Part shown: positions 31,540 to 41,430 of the stretch, in pieces
Layout: each line of letters begins with the position of its first letter
Position numbering within the stretch: the stretch's first letter is position 1
Assembly (NCBI RefSeq): GCF_014905175.1
Contig: NC_057793.1
Coordinates: forward strand, 16,430,173 to 16,494,172
Length of the DNA: 64,000 nt
Direction of reading: 5' to 3'
From: Aphidius gifuensis
Taxonomy: Eukaryota > Arthropoda > Insecta > Hymenoptera > Braconidae
Translations under genes and position numbers: made by a program
The notes under the pieces: model-generated
Told to the model about the DNA's origin: nothing
What the model saw: the letters and a program-made list of their open reading frames with translations, nothing else
The model's database searches: none

Positions 31540-33127
31540 TTTTTGATTTTCAACACTCTTATCTTGTTGTTTGACTGTTTCATTCTGAAAAAACTCATCT
31601 GTCTTTTGCTGGTCATATTTATATTCTGATGGACTTATTTTTTTTGTCTTATCAACATTTGATTCTTGACCACTTTTGCTCTGACCAGAATCATTTATTT
31701 TACTTGGTGTTTTTATTTTATTTTCAAGTGGCTCAAATGTATTTGAATCGCTTGAGTCATTTTCTTGTGTATCATTTTTTTTCTTTTGTTTAAATAATTC
31801 TTTGTAATCAGCATCACTTGTTGTTACTTCAAATTTTTTATTTTTTTCTGATACGCCAAATTCAATTAATTCATCATTTTTTGATGTTCTTTTTTTGTTT
31901 TTTTTTTTTCTTTGGAAGCAATTCGACTATATCAATTTGACCAGAATCATTTGTTGAATTTGTTGCTTTTGTTTCATGTGAATTTCTTAATGATTCTGTT
32001 TCATCAAAATCACCATTTTCACGTGCTCTTTTTTTATTTTTATTTTTTTTCAATTGGTTTATTTACACAAGTATTATTTCTTATTATTTCATTGTGATCG
32101 TCTGTTTCATGAACTTCCACTACCACCTCAATATTTTCTAATGATTTTTCTTCAACTTCTTTGCGATGACATTCTAAATCAACTATGATTTCATTGACAG
32201 TTGAAATATTTGAGTTTTTAAGACCATATATTTCTTGACTAATTATCCAATGTATTATAGCACTTTCAGGTGGAAATTGTATATCATATACGTAGAAACA
32301 GGATAACAATGTATCAGGACATTGAATGACGCTGTCTCGTTTATATTTTACTTTTTCAACGCTTACGTAAAAATCAGTTAAATTTTCCCAATTGTTTCCT
32401 ACAACCACAATCAATGGTTGAAGTGTAAGTTTATACTCATCCAATAAACTTGATCTATTGGTTAACACTTTTTTCACTTGATCATTTGGCTGTGAAAAGA
32501 AAATTGAAATTTTCAATTCAAATAGAGAATATAAATTCTGGTAAAATTCAAATAACAAAAAATTTGATATTCAATAAGCTAATCAAAATAATGAAAAGAG
32601 TAATAATTTTTACTAATAATTTATAATTACTGCTAATTAGTTAAATAAATAGTCATATAAATTATATTTAGATTCGAAATTATCTTGACAATAGAGATGA
32701 TATTTATTGAATCATGGTGGGTCATTTATGATTTCAAGAACTATTTTTTTCATTGAAAATTAGAGAGACAGTTATTGAATTTAGGAATATAAAAAATAAA
32801 TAAATAAATTTTCTAATATAAGACTTACTGCCAAAAAAAAAATTAATTGACGTTATTGAGTAACAAAGAAAATTTAAAAAAAAATTAATTTGTCACCGCA
32901 GCAAGAAGTATAAGACTATCTTCGCATTCTGGTACTGATGGTTTCCACTTGCGGGTAACTTTTGATACTGGTGGAATAAAATGTGCTAATAACCGTATTT
33001 GATGAACAGTAATAACGTCCGGTTTTGTTTTATGCTTTTCAATCACATCTAGATATCTACGAGCTTCTTTATCTATCTTTGATCCTCGAATAGCACAAAT
33101 CTCTTTAATAAATTTATCAAACATCAC
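31540..33127 (-). pseudogene. Uncharacterised insect transposon-associated protein, C-terminal half (copy A)
   Basis: Minus-strand coding begins at 33127 (MFDKFIKEICAIRGSKIDKE) and includes HFIPPVSKVTRKWKPSVPEC. An intron probably lies between about 32845 (donor GTAAGTC after TTGGCA) and 32490 (pyrimidine-rich acceptor before NDQVKKVLTN). The next exon has LDEYKLTLQPLIVVVGNNWE and PPESAIIHWIISQEIYGLKN. After a stop and frameshift at about 32040 a strongly charged tail (Lys/Glu/Asp/Ser) continues to about 31540. The WKPS..EC, LTLQPLIVVVG and FPPES blocks recur in uncharacterised insect proteins in repeat loci; the matching N-terminal half is at 42586-43135. Function unknown. Confidence 0.5.
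32410..32846. repeat. Direct duplicate of 43460-43900
   Basis: This 440-bp block, exon plus intron of copy A, is repeated in the same orientation 11 kb downstream at roughly 90 percent by eye. It shows that parts of this element family exist twice in the window. Confidence 0.7.
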
Positions 33128-33512
33128 ATTATCTATTTTTTTTTTTGAATGTTGAAGAACAACAAAATCATGTTCAAGTCATTCCCAACCATCAAGTTCT
33201 TTTAAAATTGGCCATTCATTTACAAATGATTCAAGAGTTCGTTGATTTTTTATTTTTCTTACACTCCTGGTGTCATCCCAGTATTTTTTTACCATGGCAA
33301 TTGGTTGTCTGTTTGTCCTTTTTTTTTGAGCATCAATATCAACTGCAATAACAAAAATTATTCAAATAAGTACATAATAAACTCATAAATAAAAAACAAT
33401 GTAAAAGTAGTGAGTTAATTATTATATATTAATTAAAATAATAATACTATTTAGACTTATTAAATCAAGAGGCACGGTAGTGCCTCGAGTCAAGTATGAG
33501 AAAGAAAAGTAT

Positions 33513-33847
33513 GTGTGTGATGAGAATATGTGTGAGATGAGATTAACTACTACTACCGTGCCTTATTATACATCAAATATTTTGTCCCCTTCCGTCGCGA
33601 ATCTATTAGAAATTTAATTAAAATATGATAGACTTGAATGAGGCTGCTGAGGTTTGGTAATGATCCCATAAATCGATGTCGAGCTTTTTTTTAAAAAAAA
33701 AATCAGATTTTTCCGTTGCAGTAATATATATCTAAAGCATAATTGATATTTACGGTCTTTTCGTTTTTCTCAAATCGACTACATTTTGTTCGTTCAGTTG
33801 GTATGGTATAAAACTTTACAAGGGTGATGCCATATTGGCTGCACTGC
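33513..33847 (+). repeat. Left direct repeat of the gene-fragment patchwork
   Basis: Shared with 36534-36905: GATGAGAATATGTGTG, ACTACCGTGCCTTATTATAC, AATATTTTGTCCCCTTCCGT, GTTCAGTTGGTAT, TATAAAACTTTAC and TTGGCTGCACTGC. Just upstream, GGCACGGTAGT pairs with ACTACCGTGCC to give a small hairpin. The TATAAAAC word suggests an LTR or promoter, but no TG/CA ends or target duplication were defined. Confidence 0.65.
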
Positions 33848-34019
33848 AGAATTTTATTTTATTAATAAAATTTTATTATTTTTGATAACCTCCAGAATAC
33901 GTCGTTGAACTGACACGTTAAACGTCAAAAAAAAAAATATATATATTTACCTATAGGTAAAAACAATATATATTTACTAAATAAATTAATATAATAATAA
34001 TAATAATAATTTATTAATA

Positions 34020-34600
34020 AATACATCATGTAGTAATGATAATTTATTGGGTGGTCTTGATCTTGGTATAACAAGTCTTGGTGGTAATGTTGAGCAAAAA
34101 GAAAAAGACTTGTTACTGAATTTCGTAATCGTTCAGTAAATCCGCAAGATTGGGAAGTATTTTAAAAGTATGTTGTGTTATGTTATGTTATTTATTGCTA
34201 TTATTATTTGTATTATTTTAATTTGATTATTTATATTATTTATATTATATATTTGTGTATTTAGAAAAGGAGAAATAACAAGTGAACATGAATTTTTAAA
34301 TGATATTACAAGTTGGGCATCTTGGGCAATAAATACAATGGTTAAAACACAATAACATCACCAGAAACAAATTACATTCATTTTAAAACACTTCAAGAAA
34401 TTGCTGATTTAATATATTAAATTTATCTGTTAATGATAAAGATTTAATTCTTTCAGTTGCACAAATAACTAAAAAATGTTGTGATAAATATAAATATATA
34501 TAATAATAAAAATATAACTGAAGAAAATATTAGAATGGCATTATTGTAGTTGTCAAATGTCATCAAGGTATAACAACAACAACAACAACATCAACTACAA
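34020..34600 (+). pseudogene. Unidentified host-gene fragment(s) with retained intron
   Basis: Open words include LGGLDLGITSLGGNVEQ, then a donor AAAA|GTATGTTG near 34168 and acceptor TATTTAG near 34264, followed by KGEITSEHEFLNDITSWAS and later LQEIADLIY and LILSVAQITKKCCDKYKY. Stops and shifts separate them. The phrases look like conserved cellular protein, not transposon, but I cannot name the gene. Confidence 0.35.
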
Positions 34601-34828
34601 CAACTTGCTGGTTTAGAGAATACTTTGGACTTAATCAAGAATTACATAAAAAGCTTAATTGTATTCAAGATGGTTTACCAGTTAATATGACTACAGATAA
34701 AAATCTTTTTGCAATTACTGGATCATAAATTAATTTTGTAAATATCATTAATCATTTGGATTAATTTATTAAACTTTACATTGGTATTGGTGAAATATAT
34801 TTTTTAATTAAATTTTGTTTAATGCAGA

Positions 34829-34905
34829 TATTTCAATTACAAGTATTGCCACCGTCAAACAATATTACATTACTATCTGGACAAGTAACACAAGTACTAA
34901 AAGTA
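34829..34905 (+). pseudogene. AP-1 gamma-adaptin ear-like fragment
   Basis: A short segment after an apparent acceptor (TTTAATGCAG before 34829) reads IFQLQVLPPSNNITLL then SGQVTQVLKV and stops. It resembles the FQLQ.LPPSG...G.VTQ stretch of the clathrin adaptor gamma ear. The upstream AT-rich block with GTAAATAT near 34738 looks like the retained intron. Short, so confidence is modest. Confidence 0.45.
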
Positions 34906-34934
34906 TAACAAATTTATCATATTTAATCTATCTA

Positions 34935-35030
34935 CATGAGTCCACAAACAACAAATGATTAAGAAAAAGATTTAGTTATACAAAATAGAATACGTCAATT
35001 AAAATGGGTAACATGTCATAAGCTGAGAAA
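34935..35030 (+). pseudogene. Rabex-5-like VPS9-region fragment, first piece
   Basis: The reading YMSPQTTND, a stop, then EKDLVIQNRIRQLKWVTCH matches the start of the VPS9 Rab5-exchange domain of Rabex-5/RABGEF1 (TTDDE..DL.IQ.RIR.L.WVT). The second piece is at 36285-36440. Both begin with the same STYMSPQTT words, so this host fragment was captured twice or duplicated inside the element. Confidence 0.5.
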
Positions 35031-35099
35031 AAAAAAAGGTGACAGAAGAGTATTTACATTACCAGAAATAACTCTCTCTGAAATAACATAAACAAGTAT

Positions 35100-36230
35100 T
35101 AGTGATCTTTTAGTAACACATCCATATTTTATTTCAACTATCCAACAAATTTAGCTAATTTTTTGGTATCATTTTTGGACAATAAACGTCCATCAGTTCG
35201 TGAAAAAGTATTTAATTGTGGAAAAAATATATTTGAAGATAATAAACGTGGTAAATTATCACTTGTTATTATTCGTAAATTAAACCAATATATTAAATTA
35301 CGTGGTCACTTGGTTCATACTGAACTTGTTAAAGTATTATTGTCATTGAGAATAAAAGATATTGATCTTGATAAAAAACGTGATGACGAAATGACACAAA
35401 AAAAATTAATGAGCCATCAACAACGTATACTTTCATTGAGTAAACGTGAAAAAATTAAAAATTAGAAGCTGTTGAAAAAGAGCTTGAAAAGTTGAAGAAC
35501 AAAAAATATTAACTGAAATAACAAGTATTGTATTTACAATATATTTTAGAATGTTAAAACAAGCACCAAATAGTCAAGTTTTACCTATAATGTTTAGAGG
35601 GTCTAGCTAAATTTGCACATTGTATTAATCTTAAATTTTATCAAGATTTAGCTAATATCATAAATACACTGATGGAAGAAAAAATTTAGGTTTACGTGAA
35701 CAATTACATTGTATACAAACTGTATTTACAATATCGTCTGGACAAGGACCAGCATTAAATATTGTTTCATACAGATTTTATGTACATTTGTATAAAAATT
35801 CATTATTATCAATTAATGCTGGGAAAAATCAACAAAATTGTCATATTATCATTGAAATATTAATTCAAGTGTTGATTAATCGTAGAAAAAAAATAACACA
35901 AAATCGTTTAATAGCATTTATCAAGAGAATTACACCAATGTCATTGCAATTACAACATCATGGATCATTGAGGCTACTTGGTATTATTAAAATAATAATG
36001 CTAACAAAATCAATTGAGGGACTTTTTGATACTGATGCTAATTCTGCTGATGGTTTTTATCAACCAGAACTTGATGAACCAGAATGTTGTGATGCATATT
36101 GTACATCATTATAGGAACTTGTTGCATTACAAAGACATTATCATTCTGTTGTACAAAAAATACCACGTAATATTGCAGCTGGTATACCAATAACTGGTGT
36201 TGCTAGTTTACCACCAGAACATTCCAATTA
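35100..36230 (+). pseudogene. NOC3 (nucleolar complex protein 3)-like gene fragment
   Basis: Coding from about 35100 (THPYF, NLANFLVSFLDNKRPS), 35163-35465 (REKVFNCGKNIFEDNKRGKL, LVKVLLSLRIKDIDL), a decayed middle, 35690-36114 (LREQLHCIQTVFTISSGQGP, FYVHLYKNSLLSINAGKN, LIAFIKRITPMSLQLQHHGS, FYQPELDEPECCDAYCTSL) and on past a TAG to LVALQRHYHSVVQKI follows the order of the conserved C-terminal half of NOC3, a ribosome-biogenesis factor. Frameshifts and stops are scattered and the N-terminal half is absent, so it is a dead captured copy. No poly(A) tail was seen. Identification is by recalled family motifs and looks good. Confidence 0.7.
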
Positions 36231-36284
36231 AAACCCAAAGATTTGTATGGACAATTTTATCTAACTGGGTATATAATCCATCAA

Positions 36285-36440
36285 TCGAATCTACATGAGT
36301 CCACAGACAACAGATGATCAATTATTAATTGTTGTAATAATATATTTAAATTATTACAATTATCAGTTCGTGGACCAGCATCAGCTGATGAATTTTTACC
36401 AGCTTTAATATTCATTGTGCTAAAAGTCAATTATTGAAAT
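36285..36440 (+). pseudogene. Rabex-5-like VPS9-domain fragment, second piece
   Basis: STYMSPQTTDDQLL opens the piece; after a shift LFKLLQLSVRGPASADEFLP and ALIFIVLK follow. The PASADDFLP..IYIVLK motif is the core of VPS9 domains of the Rabex-5 type. The piece sits after the NOC3-like fragment and close to the right direct repeat. Confidence 0.5.
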
Positions 36441-36533
36441 GACAAATGGTAATCAAGATAATAACATTAAAGATGATGAACAACAACAAATTGAATCACA
36501 ACAACAATTACCAAATACGAAAGAAATGTATTT

Positions 36534-36905
36534 GTGTTGATGAGAATATGTGTGATGATGAGAGTTAACTACTACCGTGCCTTATTATACATCAAATATT
36601 TTGTCCCCTTCCGTCTCTAATCTTTTAGAAATTTAATTAAAATATGATAGAGTTGAATGAGGATGCTGAGGTTTAGTTATGATCCCATAGATCGATGTCG
36701 CTTTTAAAAAAAAAAAAAATCAGATTTTTTCGTTGCGGTAATATATATTTAAAGCATAATTGATATTTACGGTCTTTGCGTTTTTATCAGTTTTTATCAA
36801 ATCGACCAGATTTCTTTCGTTCAGTTGGTATAAAACTTTACAATTATTTTTCTTCTCTCTCCTAGACGTCTCTTTTTTTTAGTGTTTATATTTTGGCTGC
36901 ACTGC
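36534..36905 (+). repeat. Right direct repeat of the gene-fragment patchwork
   Basis: Same family and orientation as 33513-33847, with an insertion near 36790-36880. Together they bracket about 2.7 kb of host gene fragments. Confidence 0.65.
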
Positions 36906-37451
36906 CAATATTAATTTAAAGTGAACATTTAGCTTTCTGAAATTTTCTTTTTCAAAATGACTTTTGCTATTTATATTTATACTTCTTTAATAATTCATTT
37001 TCATATGTGCATCTATTTTTTTATGTTTTTTTTTCTTTTAAATAATGCTAAAATGGCTACGTGCAATAGAACTCATATTTTCTTGATTTTTTTTTTAACC
37101 TCATAAAATATACTAATTAAAATTTCAAAAATTTATATATTTGAATAAATAAATAATTCTTATAAATATTAATTAAACAAAAAATGAATTGTATGAAAAT
37201 AAACTTTAAATTATTTATTCATTCATTCATTACGTTTTTTATAAAAACCGGAGCTTTTACACAAAATAATCGGTTTTTGTTTATTGTCAAAAAAAGAAAT
37301 TCATATTAAATTACAACATTTGTACCTGGTAGTAATACTGAATTTTGATAATCAATTTTCAACAGATATGTACAGTATGAAGTTGATGGAATATACATAT
37401 GGAATTACCATATGGTACAATGTCTGATGATGAAATGCAACAGTTGGGTAC
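36906..37451. other. No gene recognised
   Basis: AT-rich spacer between the patchwork element and the palindromic MITEs. No ORF with recognisable motifs. Confidence 0.45.
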
Positions 37452-38014
37452 CCCTGGTGGAAATATTTCTTCGAATTTTCTACGAATCTCTACGATTTTT
37501 TACGACATTGACCCATTCGAGAGTTTCGGAGTTATCTCTCAATTTTTCTTCGAGTTTTTTGGCCTTCGGAGAAACTTCTCCAATTGCTCGGGAACTTCTC
37601 TAAAAGTCAACCATGTGTTAACATAGTTCCAAAATTTTCTTTGAATGTTTCTCCGAGTTTTTTTGAGCTTCAGAGAAGATGGACTATTAGTAGAAATAAT
37701 TTATAGATTTTCTTTGAACATTTTTCAGAATTTATTTAGTTCTTCAAAGAAGCTTCTTCGATTGTTTGCGAACTTTAGAAGAACTATTCAGAAATTTGTA
37801 AAAAGTTCGTTGAAATTCGTAGAAGTATTTCTACTATGAATTATTCGGCAAAAAACCTTAAAATATTTCTCGAAGCTCAGACAAATAATTAAGAGTACGG
37901 AGAAAACATTCGAAGATTTTTTAAAATTTTTTCTCCGCATGGGTCAATTTCGTAGAAATTCGTTAAAATTCGCAGACAGCTCTTAGAAAATTCGTAGAAA
38001 TATTTTTACCAGGG
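37452..38014. repeat. CCCTGGT-type MITE, copy 1
   Basis: Starts CCCTGGTGGAAATATTTCTT and ends AGAAATATTTTTACCAGGG, an inverted pair of about 18 bp, with a TA on each outer flank. The interior is made of TCTACGAA/TTCGTAGA words. ORFs through it are repeat translations. Confidence 0.65.
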
Positions 38015-38129
38015 ATACCAGCATTACAAGAGAAAGGTTTATTATTTCTTTGGGTAATTGGACGTGCTACGGAATTTGGTCGTGAATGTTTACAGCTATG
38101 GGATTATGATAGAGTTGATGATATAATAT

Positions 38130-38239
38130 CCCTGGTGAAAAAAAATCTGGCAAATTTTGACAGAACCTTACAGATTCTCGCAGATTTACACCGGTTTTCG
38201 GAACAACTGCCAGATTCTGCCAGATTATTTTTACCAGGG
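38130..38239. repeat. CCCTGGT-type MITE, copy 2 (110 bp)
   Basis: Ends are CCCTGGTGAAAAAAAATCTGG and ATTATTTTTACCAGGG. The interior consists of CAGATTCT/CTGCCAGATT words that also fill 51740-52070 and 52385-52687. Confidence 0.65.
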
Positions 38240-38360
38240 ATAGGTTAAAACAAATCAATTACAAAGAATAATAAGCACTGGGGCGCTATTCTTGGTCCCG
38301 TATTGCGGGAGTTATTGCGAGTCTCGCAATAACGATTCGCCGATAAGAAATATTATTCGC

Positions 38361-38483
38361 GATAGAAAAACATGAAGGCGCTTTTTGTTGCTTTCATGTA
38401 AATTTTACCTTACTTTTGCATTTGCATACCACAATGGCAGCTTCACATGAAAGCAACAACAAGCGCCTTCATGTTTTTCTATC
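38361..38483. repeat. Near-perfect hairpin with 39-bp arms
   Basis: GATAGAAAAACATGAAGGCG at 38361 continues to CTTTCATGT at 38399 and is inverted at 38445-38483 with one or two mismatches; the loop is about 45 bp. It could be a small MITE or a pre-miRNA-like hairpin. Confidence 0.65.
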
Positions 38484-39645
38484 TTAAGATAAAAAATATT
38501 TTTTGTATGGGGTAGTCTAAAATAGACAAGCTTTAAACCCTTGTTTATTTTGATGATCAGGACGTATGATATGTTGTTATTTTTTATTGTAAACGATCAA
38601 AAGACACTACAAAAAGATATGATATCAAACAAAAAACAAAAATAAATTTTTGTACAAAAAGGAGAGTCAAGTATTCGAAATTGTTATTATTTTTTTTTTT
38701 AAACATACAAAAAGAGAATATTAAAAAAGTCAAGTACAAAAGTACTAATTTCTTTAAAAATCATTGACCCATATGAATGGTCTTAACTTTTGACAAAATT
38801 TTATACTTGACCCCGCCCGGTTCTTCCCAAATAAAATTTCGAGTCTTTCACACAATGTAGACTCATCAATAAGAAGTGAAAAGTAGAAGCACTTCATCTG
38901 TATCAAATTGATTAATACGAATATGAAACATAATACGTATGTAATACTGAACTGTCATACTTAGCCAACCACTCGTGAAAATATTTCGCCGCGATTACTT
39001 TGTATTTCTCCATGATTAGTCTGAATTTCTTTAAAATTAACCCATACTGAGAAATGTGTGAAAAAGTTTTTTCAAATTTTTCTGAAATCGTTGGTGAGTG
39101 GCAAAAAAATGACGTCAGTAAAATAGTTCAAAAAGTAAAATGTAGGGGCGCTTTTAATGTATAATGCATAGAGTGGGTATAAGCTTCTCCCCCTTCTAAT
39201 AATGAATATTGCATGGTCATGGAGGTGAATAAGGAGGGTAATCTCTCGAAATTTACTGAAGCTCACAGAATGGAGCAAGTCAGTACGTTTTTCTGCCGGT
39301 GATGACGCTTTTGCTACAACAGTTCTATGGTCACATGTTATTTTTGTTTATATTTTTTCATGATAATGTGACAAGTCAAAAGATAATTATTTATTAATTG
39401 TTATTAATTAATGTGACGATTTAAACTATGATCATAATATAATAAATTGATAAAACTATCAATAAGTCTGCATTTAAAAGTAAGTTAGTTCTTATTTTTT
39501 TTATAATAAGATATAAGTATAGATATGTCAATCCTTTTGTTTATGTAGCTTTAATGTTAAAAATATTCGAATATTATTAATTACAGTTATAACTAATATT
39601 TAAAATTATTTTATTATCACTGGTGTTCTTCTTTTAGCACGAAAA

Positions 39646-40432
39646 ATGGTACAAAAATGTATTGTTTTCGAATGTCAAACATTAAAGGCAAATAAAAATG
39701 GTATTTCTATTTTTTCTGTACCAAAGGTAATATTTTAATGAAATATATATTTATATACCTACATATATATATTATTTTTCATACTAATTTGTATTTTCTT
39801 AACAATTTAAGGATCCTAAACTTTTTGATGCTTGGAAATCAAATCTCCCAAAGCTAAGGAATTCCCTGAGTGTATCAAGTTTGGTTTGTGAAAAACATTT
39901 TCATCCAAGTGATATAATATCACAGTTTACTCAAAAATTACCTTCAGAAACGTGGATATATCCTCGTAGTAAAAAACGATTGAAACCTAAGGCTGTCCCT
40001 ATATCTTCAGACGTCTGTTCATCTTCAGATAATACAATATTCAAGGGTGATAACGAGGCAATAAAAGCGAATGATGAAGTACCAAATGAATCTATCGTTG
40101 ATGCATCAATTAATCCTTATGTTCATGTATCAATTAAACCTGGTGTTAATGTACCAGATGAGCATGAATTTTATGTACCAATGCAATGTAATGTTCATGA
40201 ACAAAATGACTCTGATGTTCATGTACCAGATGAGTACGAATTATATGTACCAATGCAATGTAATGTTCATGTACCAACTAAATCATCATTACATATAATA
40301 CATGCGTCAACTCAGACTGTAGACCATAATGATTCATTCGAACTAAATAAAAAAAAATTGAATGTAAACACCGGTAATTTTAATTTTTTAATGATCATAT
40401 ACTTTGATGTGTCACATTGTCATGTATTATGA
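39646..40432 (+). CDS. THAP zinc-finger protein
   Basis: Exon 1, 39646-39726, encodes MVQKCIVFECQTLKANKNG and ends at a GTAATA donor with phase kept; exon 2 starts at 39812 after TTTAAG. Together they give a THAP domain with C-x4-C (CIVFEC), W in FDAWKSNL, C-x2-H (VCEKHF) and the terminal basic AVPI-like segment. A repeat region follows, with two near-identical units around VPDEYELYVPMQCNV. Exon 2 may end at a GTAATT donor near 40372 or read on to the stop at 40430. A probable 5'-UTR intron runs from about 39479 (GTAAGT) to 39638 (TTTTAG). THAP domains bind DNA and are typical of P-type transposases, but the catalytic part is absent here. Confidence 0.75.
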
Positions 40433-40639
40433 GATTGCCAAAAATGTAAACAAAAATACCATGTGACCATAGAACTGTTGTAGTAAAAGCGCCACCATCG
40501 GCAAAAAAAGGTACTGACTTGCTCCATTCCGTGAGCTTCACCAACAGCCTATGCTTTAACATAGGAGATTACCTTCCTTATACACCTCCATGTGCATGGT
40601 ATATGAAAAAAACCAGAAACTTAGAAAGAATAACGAAGT

Positions 40640-40710
40640 TCCCTCGCCGGGAATCGAACCCGGGTCTTTTGCTTTCCGGGCAAACGCCTTGACCACTAGA
40701 CCACAGGGCT
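40640..40710 (-). repeat. tRNA-like unit 1
   Basis: On the minus strand a D arm (TGGTCTAGTGG), an anticodon arm TTTGC-CCGGAAA-GCAAA, a short variable region and a T arm CCGGG-TTCGATT-CCCGG are readable. The acceptor stem pairs poorly, residue 33 is C and the anticodon would be GGA without a serine-type long arm. It is closest to tRNA-Glu and is judged a tRNA-derived repeat, not a working gene. AACTTAGAAAAAATAA-type arms flank it. Confidence 0.65.
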
Positions 40711-40809
40711 TCTTATTTTTTCTAAGTTTCATCTCGTTAACTCCGACGTCCTTCTATGCGTCAATTCATTTTTTGAAAAAAACCAGAAACTTAGAAAAAA
40801 TAACGAAGT

Positions 40810-40880
40810 TCCCTCGCCGGGAATCGAACCCGGGTCTTTTGCTTTCCGGGCAAACGCCTTGACCACTAGACCACAGGGCT
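40810..40880 (-). repeat. tRNA-like unit 2
   Basis: Identical in its tRNA-like core to unit 1 and exactly 170 bp further on. The flanks AACTTAGAAAAAATAA and TTATTTTTTCTAAGTTT form an outer stem around the tRNA-like fold. Confidence 0.65.
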
Positions 40881-40981
40881 TCTTATTTTTTCTAAGTTTC
40901 ATCTCGTTAACTCCGACGCCCTTCTATGCGTCAATTCATTTTTTGAAAAAAAACCAGAAACTTAGAAAAAAGTAACGAAGT

Positions 40982-41052
40982 TCCCTCGCCGGGAATCGAA
41001 CCTGGGTCTTTTGCTTTCCGGGCAAACGCCTTGACCACTAGACCACAGGGCT
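40982..41052 (-). repeat. tRNA-like unit 3
   Basis: Third copy, 172 bp after the second, with one base change in the T stem (CCTGGG instead of CCCGGG on the plus strand). The tandem array ends in an A-run at 41118-41132. Confidence 0.65.
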
Positions 41053-41430
41053 TCTTATTTTTTCTAAGTTTCATCTCGTTAACTCCGACGTCCTTCTATG
41101 CGTCAATTCATTTTTTGAAAAAAAAAAAAAAAAGATTGCTAAAGATGCACATATGTATGAGTAGATATCCGTCGTCAATATTATAAACAATTATAAAAGT
41201 GTGTGGGCTTGAAACTTTATTTGGGAAGAACCAGGCCGGGTCAAGTATACAATTTTGTCAAAAGTTAAGACCATTCATATGGGTCAATGATTTTTAAAGA
41301 AATTAGTACTTTTGTACTTGACTTTTTTGATATTCTCTTTTTTTGTATGTTTAAAAAAAAAAATAATAACAATTTCGAATACTTGACTCTCCTTTTTGTA
41401 CAAAAATTTATTTTTGTTTTTTGTTTGATA

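Larger units (their letters stand above)
38623..41430. mobile_element. THAP-gene element with long nested inverted repeats, about 2.8 kb
   Basis: Outer inverted repeats of about 210 bp lie at 38623-38836 and 41216-41430 (TATCAAACAAAAAACAAAAA and its inverse, TTGACCCATATGAATGGTCT and its inverse). Inner ones lie at about 39200-39360 and 40430-40595 (CTATGGTCACATG / CATGTGACCATAG). Between them sits a spliced THAP gene; the right side also holds three tRNA-like units. No RNase H-type transposase was found, so it looks non-autonomous, possibly derived from a P-element-like or other THAP-bearing transposon. Target duplication not resolved. Confidence 0.7.

Noticed and set aside
35100..36230. Processed (poly(A)-tailed) NOC3 retrocopy
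   Set aside because: No poly(A) tail or target duplication found, and neighbouring fragments keep introns; DNA-level capture is preferred, though not proven for this piece.
40590..40862. ORF containing PSPGIEPGSFAFRANALTTRPQG
   Set aside because: It is the frame through the tRNA-like repeats; this phrase is a well-known false protein from tRNA-like sequence.
40640..41052. Three functional tRNA genes
   Set aside because: Acceptor stems do not pair, position 33 is C and anticodon and body identity conflict; treated as tRNA-derived repeats.
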